A stretch of 8,221 nucleotides of DNA from Pseudomonadota bacterium. GTDB lineage: Bacteria; Pseudomonadota; Alphaproteobacteria; Rhizobiales; Hyphomicrobiaceae. This document shows, piece by piece, positions 1 to 5,200 of this stretch (the stretch's first letter is position 1; each line of letters starts with the position of its first letter). Location: assembly GCA_021813195.1 (NCBI GenBank), contig JAKALI010000155.1, positions 1-8,221 of the forward strand. The letters are read 5' to 3'. The translations under genes were made by a program, and so were the position numbers. Below the pieces are notes generated by a model. It did not search any database. It had not been told where the DNA came from and saw only the letters and a program-made list of their open reading frames with translations.

Positions 1-1
1 G

Positions 2-232
2 CGCACGCCGTTCGGCGGCGAGCTGTTCCGCCTCGACAGGGACCAGGCCGACCGGCTGATCAGGCTGCCGTTCGTAAAGCGCACCGACGCGACGACGGCC
101 CTCACCCAAGCCGAAATTTCACCGCCGCCGCCGTCGGTCTCGGAGCCGACCCTCGACCAGCAGGCCACCCTGGACGACGTCGGCCGCAGCTTCGGCAGCA
201 ATCGCAAGGGCCAGTTCGACTTCGGATTCTGA
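2..232 (+). CDS. C-terminal fragment of an unidentified protein (cut by window start)
   Basis: An open plus-strand frame enters from the left edge and ends at TGA 230-232, leaving 76 visible residues. It starts with a hydrophilic stretch rich in Arg, Asp and Leu. A proline run and a polar linker (SPPPPSVSEP) follow, and the protein ends in a Phe/Gly-rich tail (KGQFDFGF). A disordered linker plus short aromatic tail is common at the end of large plasmid or integrative-element proteins such as helicases and methylases. No diagnostic motif is left, so I assign no function. Codon use is strongly GC-biased like the other backbone genes and unlike the block at 1170-2870. It converges on the resolvase gene at 329-940. 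I am confident it is coding, not what it encodes. Confidence 0.6.
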   Translation, partial: RTPFGGELFRLDRDQADRLIRLPFVKRTDATTALTQAEISPPPPSVSEPTLDQQATLDDVGRSFGSNRKGQFDFGF

Positions 233-273
233 TGAAGGCGGTCCGTGCACTTCCCGGCAGAGACTTGCCATGT

Positions 274-297
274 TGCGCGCGTGTCCACGTGCGCGCA
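274..297. repeat. 24-bp imperfect inverted repeat between convergent genes
   Basis: The outer 7 bases of each arm (TGCGCGC and GCGCGCA) are perfectly complementary, and 9 of 12 positions pair over the full arms. It lies between the stop of the left-edge gene (232) and the stop of the resolvase gene (329). It could form a hairpin serving as a two-way transcription end. There is no following T-run, so a classical intrinsic terminator is not shown. The octamer TGCGCGCA at 290-297 recurs at 940-947, over the resolvase start. Confidence 0.35.
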
Positions 298-328
298 TCG
301 CAGCACTTAAGAATGTGCGCGTGCAGGA

Positions 329-940
329 TCAGTTCGAATCAGGCCTCGGACTTGGGTCCGCGTCCGAGGTCGCCGACTGCGCCAGGGCCCGCCAGAGCGT
401 CCCGCGATGCACGCCGAGTTCTCGAGCCAGGGCCCGCTTGTCGATCGTCGGATCGGCGGCAAGGCGGGCCCGGACGCCGGCCAGCATGGTCGGTGACAGC
501 TTGGAGCGGCGACCTCCCTTCCGTCCCCTGGCTCGCGCGGCGGCGAGCCCGGCGCGCGTCCGTTCTGAGATCAGCTCCCGTTCAAACTCGGCCAGTGCGG
601 CGAAGATGCCGAACACCAGCTTGCCCGACGCCGTGCTCGTGTCGATGCTGGCGCCGTGCCCCGTCAGCACCTTGAACGCGATGTCGCGCTCGGCCAGGTC
701 CTGCACCGTGGACACCAGATGCCTGAGGCTTCGGCCGAGCCGGTCGAGCTTCCAGACAAGCAGCGTGTCGCCGGCCCGCAGCGCCTTCAGGCAGGCGTCG
801 AGCCCCGGACGGTCGTCCCGCTTGCCCGAGGCCTTGTCCGTGTAGATGTCGCGCCCGGTGACGCCGACCGCGATCAGCGCATCGCGCTGCAAGTCCGTGG
901 ACTGGTCAGCGGTTGAGACGCGCATGTAGCCGATGAGCAT
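329..940 (-). CDS. Serine site-specific recombinase (Tn3 resolvase / DNA invertase family)
   Basis: This 203-residue protein has the small serine recombinase layout. The N-terminal catalytic domain begins LIGYMRVSTADQ, with the nucleophile Ser9 and an early arginine, Arg7. DDRPGLD at about 42-48 and KLDRLGRS at 64-71 supply the active-site arginines. The long dimerisation helix lies at about 112-131 (AALAEFERELISERTRAG). A basic linker (ARGRKGGRRSKL) leads to a C-terminal helix-turn-helix at about 167-186 (KRALARELGVHRGTLWRAL). Such enzymes cut and rejoin DNA at paired sites through a phosphoserine link, resolving cointegrates or inverting segments. The frame is open further upstream, but the ATG at 938-940 puts the catalytic serine at the usual position. 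Length is normal and no key residue is missing. No transposase is in the window, so it may be a transposon remnant, a plasmid multimer-resolution gene or an island recombinase. Confidence 0.93.
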   Translation of the reverse strand: MLIGYMRVSTADQSTDLQRDALIAVGVTGRDIYTDKASGKRDDRPGLDACLKALRAGDTLLVWKLDRLGRSLRHLVSTVQDLAERDIAFKVLTGHGASIDTSTASGKLVFGIFAALAEFERELISERTRAGLAAARARGRKGGRRSKLSPTMLAGVRARLAADPTIDKRALARELGVHRGTLWRALAQSATSDADPSPRPDSN

Positions 941-948
941 GCGCGCAT
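939..948. promoter_or_regulatory. 10-bp palindrome over the resolvase start codon
   Basis: ATGCGCGCAT is a perfect palindrome covering the resolvase start codon (complement of 938-940). It contains the octamer TGCGCGCA that also occurs at 290-297, beyond the 3' end of the gene. Resolvases often repress their own gene by binding next to it, so an operator or recombinase subsite is possible. This is inference from position only. Confidence 0.25.
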
Positions 949-1169
949 TTGAGCACGTTCTTCCGCGGTCGCCGAGAGCCGGCGCCTCATTCCGCGCCAC
1001 CTGTGTTGCGGAACTGCCAGTGCGGCACCCTCAGCGCGACATGATTTCGCGACCTGATACCGCGACGCGCCGGCTGGCGGATTGCCGCGCGGTAGCCGAT
1101 CCCGGCCGCCGTGTCGCGAAAAGGAACGCAATCGCAACGACACCAGCGTTCCCTGGCGAGCCTCGGCTT
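941..1169. other. Intergenic region upstream of the resolvase; candidate res region
   Basis: No credible gene lies between the resolvase start and the end of the membrane-protein gene. The region holds the hexamer CGCGAC three times at exact 13-base spacing (1035, 1048, 1061), the first two copies continuing with similar bases (ATGATTT and CTGATAC). A spaced TGTCG...CGACA inverted pair lies near 1112-1142. Tn3-type res sites usually lie next to the resolvase gene, so this is the natural place to look. I cannot match it to a known three-subsite res arrangement. Confidence 0.25.
1035..1066. repeat. Three CGCGAC copies with 13-bp period
   Basis: CGCGAC occurs at 1035-1040, 1048-1053 and 1061-1066. 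The two complete 13-base units agree at 10 of 13 positions; the third unit diverges after the hexamer. A spacing near one helical turn, iterated upstream of a recombinase gene, suggests a protein-binding array. The repeat number is low and chance is not excluded in GC-rich DNA. Confidence 0.3.
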
Positions 1170-2207
1170 TTAAGGGTTACGGCCAATCGGCAGCTTCATA
1201 CCATAATGATCAGCCAGCCAGCCCTCTGGGGACTTGAAACACTCAATCTTATTCTCCGCAGAAGCCTCAAAATCTTGCGACTGCAATTTAATATAGAAGC
1301 GCGTCAGATGATCATAAGCTTCTTTGTCGCGAAAACTGAAACCGACAATTCCCCACTTCTTATTCTTAATCGCGCTGGCCGACAGAGGAGAAAAAATCGC
1401 CAAAAGTCCAACAATTCTATCATCATCTTCCTTCAAGAAGAACCAGCGAGTATCGGTCTCGTCCGAGAAATACAAGTTGCACGTAACCTGCCTATTTACT
1501 GAAAGAATATATATTCTTTTGCATATTAGCGCATACCTTGCAATTAGTCTCTTGTGTAAGGGATTGGTGTCCGGATCAATCGCCTTACCAAAAAACGTTC
1601 TAAGATGCGGATCCCTTCCCCACAAACAGATTTCCCACGTCGGTCTTTCTGGCGCATGATGAGGCATTTTTTCAAAATGACGAACCCACTCCTCCAAATA
1701 GTCCAGAAACAATTCTGCGCTCTTACCCGAGTCGTTTACCGCCAATCCATAAACCGGCGTTGAGAGCGCCATGCTCAAAACGATCCTTCGGGAGGGGAAG
1801 TGCTCCGGAGACACGTAAGTCTTCGCCCACACAACATGCGATTCAAAATCTGGAAAAGCGTGAGTCGTTGCCCTACTAAGAACTTGCGACGAGTCATAAG
1901 TTTGGCGAATAAGAATTTCACTACGGAGCGTTGTCCATAAAATCAGAAGCCCCGCGAAAAGCGGTATTAGACTTGCCAAGGAAGAAAAAATTGGCACTCT
2001 GGCCAGAAATCCACTCGCACCGTTTTCTAGCGGCCAATAATACGCAGAGGCCCCCGCAGCGGCTAATGCCCCAATGTGGAACAAAACAATATTCCGGAAC
2101 CAGTTCCGAAATTCTACGCTGAGCCTACTTGAAATGACCAACCCGTGTTCGGGCTTAAGAATTCTCCGGAAAAAACTTGAGAACTTTCGGTCTTCATAAT
2201 CTGACAC
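1170..2207 (-). CDS. Unrecognised protein with two N-terminal membrane segments
   Basis: This 345-residue protein belongs to no family I can name. A basic N-terminal stretch (residues 1-37) is followed by two hydrophobic segments at about 38-58 and 73-93, separated by a short loop containing a WPLENG turn. About 250 soluble residues follow. The pattern predicts an inner-membrane hairpin holding a large domain, probably in the cytoplasm. The soluble part has aromatic and acidic stretches (LFLDYLEEWVRHF, RWFFLKEDDDRIVG) but no Walker, TIR, HNH, HKD or protease motif that I can see. Its end (WGIVGFSFRDKEAYDHLTRFY) only vaguely recalls non-catalytic PLD-like sensor domains. The start is GTG at 2207, with GGGAGG 11 bases upstream. 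It lies 30 bases downstream of the thioesterase gene on the same strand, so both are likely co-transcribed. Its DNA is markedly AT-richer than the flanks, which suggests recent transfer. Confidence 0.8.
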   Translation of the reverse strand: MSDYEDRKFSSFFRRILKPEHGLVISSRLSVEFRNWFRNIVLFHIGALAAAGASAYYWPLENGASGFLARVPIFSSLASLIPLFAGLLILWTTLRSEILIRQTYDSSQVLSRATTHAFPDFESHVVWAKTYVSPEHFPSRRIVLSMALSTPVYGLAVNDSGKSAELFLDYLEEWVRHFEKMPHHAPERPTWEICLWGRDPHLRTFFGKAIDPDTNPLHKRLIARYALICKRIYILSVNRQVTCNLYFSDETDTRWFFLKEDDDRIVGLLAIFSPLSASAIKNKKWGIVGFSFRDKEAYDHLTRFYIKLQSQDFEASAENKIECFKSPEGWLADHYGMKLPIGRNP

Positions 2208-2237
2208 GATCTAACTTGCCTCCCGCTCTCCCGGCAA

Positions 2238-2672
2238 TTACCAGCTTGGCATGGCCACGCCTTCCGTAGCCTCGCTGCTTGCTAAGAAACTCGCAACTGA
2301 CGCTGGTATAAATGGACGCCCCCCCGCCGCGGGAACGCAAGTGGCAGTAAAGAAAGCTGCAACAACCAACTTGCCGTCCTTAACTAAAGTTTGCCGCAAG
2401 TGGAAAACAGGCTTTTCGGCTTTGTCGGGATGAGCCGAGCACGTAGCAATAAATTTATCGCCCTTCTTGAGCGGGCGTATGAACTTGATTATATATTGAG
2501 CCAGCACCATATTTGTGCCGAGTGCCGATTCCGCCTTCATATCGAATTTCATTGCTTCTTCGATAAACTTATGTCGGCAATCTTCAAGATAGAACGGGTA
2601 GTAAAGACCGTCCATAATGCCTTGAAAATCAATATGCTCTTCCTTCGCGGTATACCCAAGCTCGAACTGCAC
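2238..2672 (-). CDS. Hotdog-fold acyl-CoA thioesterase-like protein (4HBT type)
   Basis: This 144-residue protein has the length and landmarks of a single hotdog domain of the 4-hydroxybenzoyl-CoA thioesterase superfamily. The N-terminal motif EEHIDFQG places Asp15 where the family has its catalytic aspartate in a DxDxxG-like turn. The central helix follows (YYPFYLEDCRHKFIEEA, about 24-40). Next come the strands AQYIIKFIRPLKKGDKFIAT (about 59-78), containing the usual 'P-L-x-x-G-D' turn, and LVKDGKLVVAAFFTATCV. Members hydrolyse acyl-CoA or acyl-carrier thioesters in the cytoplasm as dimers or tetramers; the substrate here cannot be told. The open frame runs further upstream, but that part looks non-coding. 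GTG 2670-2672 is preceded by GGGAG at a 7-base gap and fits the family N-terminus. It is the first firm gene of the AT-rich operon, ahead of the membrane protein. Fold is confident; enzyme activity is inferred. Confidence 0.82.
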   Translation of the reverse strand: MQFELGYTAKEEHIDFQGIMDGLYYPFYLEDCRHKFIEEAMKFDMKAESALGTNMVLAQYIIKFIRPLKKGDKFIATCSAHPDKAEKPVFHLRQTLVKDGKLVVAAFFTATCVPAAGGRPFIPASVASFLASSEATEGVAMPSW

Positions 2673-2673
2673 T

Positions 2674-2799
2674 TTATCTCTCCCTTTTGCACGTAGGCGG
2701 GAGTTTAATCTTCGCCACGAGCGCACGCAAGTGCTCTGGCATATTGTTCGCCAGCAAAGAGATGTGAACTGGTGATTCTGGGCGTTTCGTTGGGAGCAC
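2674..2799 (-). CDS. Possible 41-residue reading frame or gene remnant before the thioesterase
   Basis: A minus-strand frame ends with TAA (2674-2676) one base before the GTG start of the thioesterase gene. From GTG 2797-2799 it would encode 41 residues, including the protein-like stretch LLANNMPEHLRALVAKIKLP. The frame is closed by TAG a little further upstream, so it is short. GGTGG lies too close to this GTG to be a good ribosome binding site. An internal ATG would leave 19 residues. It could be a small coupled leader peptide, the 3' remnant of a lost upstream gene, or chance. Confidence 0.25.
   Translation of the reverse strand: MLPTKRPESPVHISLLANNMPEHLRALVAKIKLPPTCKRER
2678..2687 (-). 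promoter_or_regulatory. Ribosome binding site fixing the thioesterase GTG start
   Basis: On the minus strand AAAGGGAGAG precedes GTG 2670-2672, with GGGAG (2680-2684) 7 bases away. This is the best Shine-Dalgarno match in the AT-rich block. It decides for the GTG start over the upstream in-frame codons. Confidence 0.7.
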
Positions 2800-3316
2800 A
2801 CTCCACCAGAGTCGCTAGAGAACAACACGCAACTCACACGCACGCACTTCAACCGATTGCCACTAAGTGCTGGATTTTGCACGATGCTGGTTTTTGCGCT
2901 TGCTACGAAGCAAACCGCGCGGAGCCTTTATAATGCTGGATAAAACCGGCCTCTTGGCCATTTCCAACGTGAGGCTCGCTGCGACCTTCCAAGGGCCCCG
3001 GGAGGCCGCTCAGCCCAACCGCCTTTGCCATTCCTCGGACCCTCTCCCTCTGCGGTATTCTTGCAGATGTTGTTGGTCGGATAGATCGCGCGCGCCCTTC
3101 GGTCTCAGCCAGCACTCTCCACAGCGCGCCAACTCTTCCGGGTGTTCTGAGCCACGGCAGAGCCGCGACAAGGGGTGTCCCCAACCTCGGTCTCGGTGCC
3201 CGAGCTGCGAGGCCGGGCGATCCCCCTCCCCTTGATCCCGGCTCTTGAGGCCGCGTCTCCTTTGAACCCCGTCAGGCCGCTGGGTAGCGGGCTGAGAAAC
3301 CAAAGGAGAAACGATC
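2800..3316. other. Non-coding stretch and leader of the 3317-4908 operon
   Basis: I see no convincing gene here on either strand; the open frames are low in hydrophobic pattern and lack ribosome binding sites. The sequence shifts from AT-richer cargo to GC-rich backbone between roughly 2870 and 3000, so a junction of acquired DNA probably lies here. Short hairpin-capable repeats occur in the leader: GGGG-TGT-CCCC at 3172-3182, CTCGG-TGC-CCGAG at 3192-3204, and a longer one at 3272-3295. A TATAAT hexamer on the plus strand (2929-2934) has no good -35 partner at normal spacing. The operon promoter is presumably in this stretch but cannot be placed. Confidence 0.5.
3272..3295 (+). promoter_or_regulatory. 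Inverted repeat just upstream of the operon ribosome binding site
   Basis: The 10-base arms TCAGGCCGCT (3272-3281) and AGCGGGCTGA (3286-3295) pair at 9 of 10 positions around a GGGT loop. The strong AAGGAG site (3303-3308) for the first gene starts only 7 bases later. It could be a repressor operator or an mRNA hairpin that modulates translation of the leading gene. No T-run follows, so it is not a typical terminator. Confidence 0.45.
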
Positions 3317-3538
3317 ATGACCACCGAACCCAAAACCTCACGCAAGCCCACCCACGGCGTCTACCACGTCCGCGGCGAAGGCAAGTCCGCCTACTGGACG
3401 CAGATCGGCGCCGCCTGGCTCCACGACGACAAAGAAGGTCTGAACCTCGCCCTCGACTTCGTGCCCGTCGGCAATGATGGACGCCTCGTCATCCGTGTCA
3501 AGACCGACAAGTCCGCCGCACAAGGGGAGGCACGCTGA
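3317..3538 (+). CDS. Small conserved plasmid/island protein, function unknown
   Basis: This 73-residue protein starts at ATG 3317 with a textbook AAGGAG at an 8-base gap, so the start is secure. After a basic, polar N-terminus it reads GKSAYWTQIGAAWLHDDKEGLNLALDFVPVGNDGRLVIR (quoted in parts: YWTQIGAAW at about 26-34, then GLNLALDFVP, then GRLVIR). From memory, small proteins with this Y-W-T-x-I-G-x-A-W...G-x-N-L pattern are common in alphaproteobacterial plasmids and integrative elements; it looks like a compact beta-sheet domain, somewhat like DUF736. No enzymatic residue pattern is evident. It leads an operon: its TGA shares one base with the next ATG (TGATG). Function unknown. Confidence 0.85.
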   Translation: MTTEPKTSRKPTHGVYHVRGEGKSAYWTQIGAAWLHDDKEGLNLALDFVPVGNDGRLVIRVKTDKSAAQGEAR

Positions 3539-3693
3539 TGCAGCTCACCGCAACCGACCGCGCGTTCCTGCGCGGTCAGTTTCCCGGCCTCCGGGAACTG
3601 ACCGATGTCAGCATCGACCGCTGGTTCCTCGACACGCACTACGGCGACAACCCCGCCTACACCTGGGACGACAACGAAAGCTCCGCCCAATGA
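3538..3693 (+). CDS. 51-residue small protein, function unknown
   Basis: This short gene is supported by context rather than homology. ATG 3538 overlaps the previous stop by one base, GGGGAGG (3524-3530) sits at a 7-base gap, and TGA 3691-3693 overlaps the next ATG in an ATGA junction. The product begins MQLTATDRAFLRGQFPG and contains the aromatic stretch DRWFLDTHYGDNPAYTWDD. It is acidic at the end and has no signal peptide or membrane segment. It would be cytoplasmic. I do not recognise the family. The GC-biased third positions match its operon neighbours. Confidence 0.72.
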   Translation: MQLTATDRAFLRGQFPGLRELTDVSIDRWFLDTHYGDNPAYTWDDNESSAQ

Positions 3694-3887
3694 ACGCCGT
3701 CAAACGCTACACGATCGCCTTCCTCGAATGGGACGTCTACACCCTCGACGTCACCGCGACCTCGGAGGCCGCCGCCCTCGCCAAGGCGCGGCAGAACCAC
3801 GCCCGCCACGGTCTCGACGACTGGCGCCATTCCAACGACGGCGACGACGGCTTTACGATCATCGACCAGCGGGAGTTGCGCCGATGA
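3690..3887 (+). CDS. 65-residue small protein with a V-x-A-x-S...A-R strand/helix motif
   Basis: The start at ATG 3690 is chosen over a longer upstream frame because it forms an ATGA overlap with the previous gene and gives a compact protein. The product opens YTIAFLEWDVYTLDVTAT, two likely beta strands, followed by a helix ending AR at residue 34. The segment at 21-34 fits V-x-A-x-S-x(3)-A-x(3)-A-R, a pattern found twice in the next gene product. The end, DDGFTIIDQRELRR, could form another strand. This layout loosely resembles the small DpnD/PcfM-like domains of mobile elements, a weak likeness only. The stop overlaps the next ATG (ATGA at 3884). The ribosome binding site is poor, so translation may depend on coupling. 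Confidence 0.75.
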   Translation: MNAVKRYTIAFLEWDVYTLDVTATSEAAALAKARQNHARHGLDDWRHSNDGDDGFTIIDQRELRR

Positions 3888-4261
3888 AGCCCTCCCCGCT
3901 CTACCTGGTCACGTTGACCGACCTCGCGACGCACACCTTGGTGGTCGCCGCCGACAGCCCGAAAGAGGCCGAGAACGTCGCCCGAACCGCCCTCTTCGAG
4001 GAGACGCGGTTCCCCGATGGGCTCAAGACGCTCACCCGCGAGACGAGCGCCAGCGCCGAGCTTGCGCCGGATCAGCCGCAACGCACCTTCCGCATCGACG
4101 GGTTGTTCAAGCAGCACTTCTCGCTCGATGTCGTGGCCGCGTCCCGGCAGGAGGCCGAGCAGCACGCAAGACGGCTCTACGCCGAGCACTGTGGACCGTT
4201 CGAGTTCGAAACCGGCGACAGCTCCGCGACGTTCAGCGCCTACGAGAGGAGCGTGTCATGA
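3884..4261 (+). CDS. 125-residue protein with two copies of the V-x-A-x-S...A-R motif
   Basis: ATG 3884 has GGGAG (3871-3875) at an 8-base gap and overlaps the previous stop as ATGA. The protein has two similar halves. Each begins with a strand pair (YLVTLTDLATHTLVV at 7-21; FRIDGLFKQHFSLDVV at 69-84) and then a helix with V-x-A-x-S-x(3)-A-x(3)-A-R (residues 21-34 and 83-96). It is therefore an internal duplication of the domain present once in the preceding 65-residue protein. No catalytic motif, membrane segment or cysteine cluster is visible. Small strand-helix proteins of this sort on mobile elements are mostly uncharacterised; binding of a host protein is possible but not shown. Its stop overlaps the methyltransferase start (ATGA at 4258). 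Confidence 0.82.
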   Translation: MKPSPLYLVTLTDLATHTLVVAADSPKEAENVARTALFEETRFPDGLKTLTRETSASAELAPDQPQRTFRIDGLFKQHFSLDVVAASRQEAEQHARRLYAEHCGPFEFETGDSSATFSAYERSVS

Positions 4262-4908
4262 GCACCACCGCTCTCCTCCACCCCGCCGACCTCGGGTCGC
4301 GCGGCACGGCCGCTACTCGGGCCTTCCACTTGGGACCGCAGATCCATCCCTCGCGCGCGCCCTACGAGTTCTATCCGACGCCGCCGGAGGCGACGCGGGC
4401 GCTCTTGAGCGCTGAAACGTTCCAGGGCTCGGTCTGGGAGCCTGCCTGCGGCCAGGGTCACGTCGCCAAGGTTCTCGAAGCGGCCGGACACCCGGTCGTC
4501 GCCACCGATCTGGCCCCCTGCTGGGGCTACGGCATCACAGGGCGGGATTTTCTGGCCGAGCGCGAGCCGCTGGCGACCCACATCGTCACCAATCCGCCCT
4601 ATGGCCGGGGATTGGGCGACGCCTTCTGTCTCCACGCCATCCGCTTGACCGCCAGGACCGGCGGCAAGGTTGCGATGCTGTTGCCGGTGCAGAGCCTCTG
4701 CCATCCGATCCGCCACCCGTTCTGGATCGCGCACCCGCCCGCCGTGATCTACGCCCTCGACGATTGCCAGTGCTGGCCGAGCGGTGAGGAACGCCTGGCC
4801 ACCCGCAGCCTCAAGGCGCAGCGGTACTGCTGGATCGTGTGGGACCACGCCCGCAAAGGGCCGACCCGCTTCGCCTGGCTGTCGACCCGACCGTTCCGGT
4901 CGCCCTGA
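4258..4908 (+). CDS. SAM-dependent DNA methyltransferase (adenine-N6 / cytosine-N4 type)
   Basis: This 216-residue protein carries the SAM-binding motif EPACGQGHVAKVLEAAGHPV (61-80, motif I), then VVATDL at the acidic end of strand 2. The catalytic motif IV, NPPY, is at 112-115. The order I then IV and the NPPY tetrad point to an amino-group DNA methyltransferase rather than a cytosine-C5 one. YPTPPEAT (39-46), just ahead of motif I, is typical of small plasmid and phage methyltransferases. The target-recognition part must be small, since only about 100 residues follow NPPY. The start overlaps the previous stop (ATGA) and has AGGAG close upstream. No restriction endonuclease is adjacent, so it is an orphan here, perhaps protecting the element from host restriction. 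RNA or protein as substrate cannot be excluded. Confidence 0.86.
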   Translation: MSTTALLHPADLGSRGTAATRAFHLGPQIHPSRAPYEFYPTPPEATRALLSAETFQGSVWEPACGQGHVAKVLEAAGHPVVATDLAPCWGYGITGRDFLAEREPLATHIVTNPPYGRGLGDAFCLHAIRLTARTGGKVAMLLPVQSLCHPIRHPFWIAHPPAVIYALDDCQCWPSGEERLATRSLKAQRYCWIVWDHARKGPTRFAWLSTRPFRSP

Positions 4909-4915
4909 CCGGTCA
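4906..4915. repeat. Perfect 10-bp palindrome holding the stop codons of two convergent genes
   Basis: TGACCGGTCA is self-complementary. Its first three bases are the TGA of the methyltransferase gene, and its last three are the complement of the TGA of the helix-turn-helix gene. The two genes are thus separated by only four bases. It could act as a compact binding site or short hairpin; there is no T-run. The 8-mer TGACCGGT recurs at 7305-7312, at the relaxase stop codon. Confidence 0.5.
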
Positions 4916-5161
4916 GACGCCGTATTCCGAGGTCGAGCCGAACCGGTACTTGGCGAGCCAGGCATCGAGGTCGGCGTAGGTGTAGAGCACCTTGCCACGC
5001 CGCTTCGAGCCGACCTTGTAGTAGGTCGGGCCGGAGCCCTGGACGCGCATGGCGGCGAGAGTCGCCGGTTTGAGACGCAGGTAGTCGGCCGCCTCGACCG
5101 CCGTGATGTACGGCGTGCCGGCGACCGGACGTTGCCCCCGCTGTTCCCCGCCGCCGACCAC
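4913..5161 (-). CDS. Excisionase/MerR-like helix-turn-helix DNA-binding protein
   Basis: The product of about 82 residues contains the helix-turn-helix pattern PYITAVEAADYLRLKPATLA (17-36). GPTYYKVGSKRRGKVLY follows, then a terminal helix YADLDAWLAKYR. This is the layout of the HTH_17/excisionase family, in which a winged helix binds DNA to control recombination or plasmid genes. There is no ATG close to the domain; the upstream part of the open frame is low-complexity Gly/Pro/Arg and unlikely to be real. I chose GTG 5159-5161, which has AAAGGGA a few bases upstream, but the exact start is uncertain. The gene runs convergent to the methyltransferase and divergent from the 174-residue gene at 5234. 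It could regulate the latter from the 72-base gap between them, or serve as a directionality factor for a recombinase. Confidence 0.8.
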   Translation of the reverse strand: MVGGGEQRGQRPVAGTPYITAVEAADYLRLKPATLAAMRVQGSGPTYYKVGSKRRGKVLYTYADLDAWLAKYRFGSTSEYGV

Positions 5162-5200
5162 CCCGGGCTTCCCTTTGCCGTTTCTCTCCCCTATCCCTCT

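Noticed and set aside
270..845. Long plus-strand open frame antisense to the resolvase
   Set aside because: It is the shadow of the resolvase coding strand in GC-rich DNA; its product is Arg/Ser/Ala-rich with no domain, while the minus-strand product is a clear serine recombinase.
933..1502. Plus-strand open frame across the resolvase start and the AT-rich gene end
   Set aside because: It joins two compositionally different regions, has no ribosome binding site, and lies opposite a better-supported minus-strand gene.
2673..2882. N-terminal extension of the thioesterase frame
   Set aside because: The extra residues are Cys/Arg/Ser-rich and unlike any hotdog protein, and the strong GGGAG site points to the GTG at 2672.
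2929..2934. Perfect TATAAT on the plus strand
   Set aside because: No recognisable -35 element lies 16-19 bases upstream, and no gene follows for almost 400 bases.
2903..3351. Minus-strand open frames in the leader of the 3317 operon
   Set aside because: The products are Arg/Gly-rich without hydrophobic pattern, have no ribosome binding site and would overlap the leader and start of a well-supported gene.
4240..4998. 252-codon minus-strand open frame opposite the methyltransferase
   Set aside because: It is antisense to a protein with clear motifs I and IV; its own translation shows only shadow-type composition.
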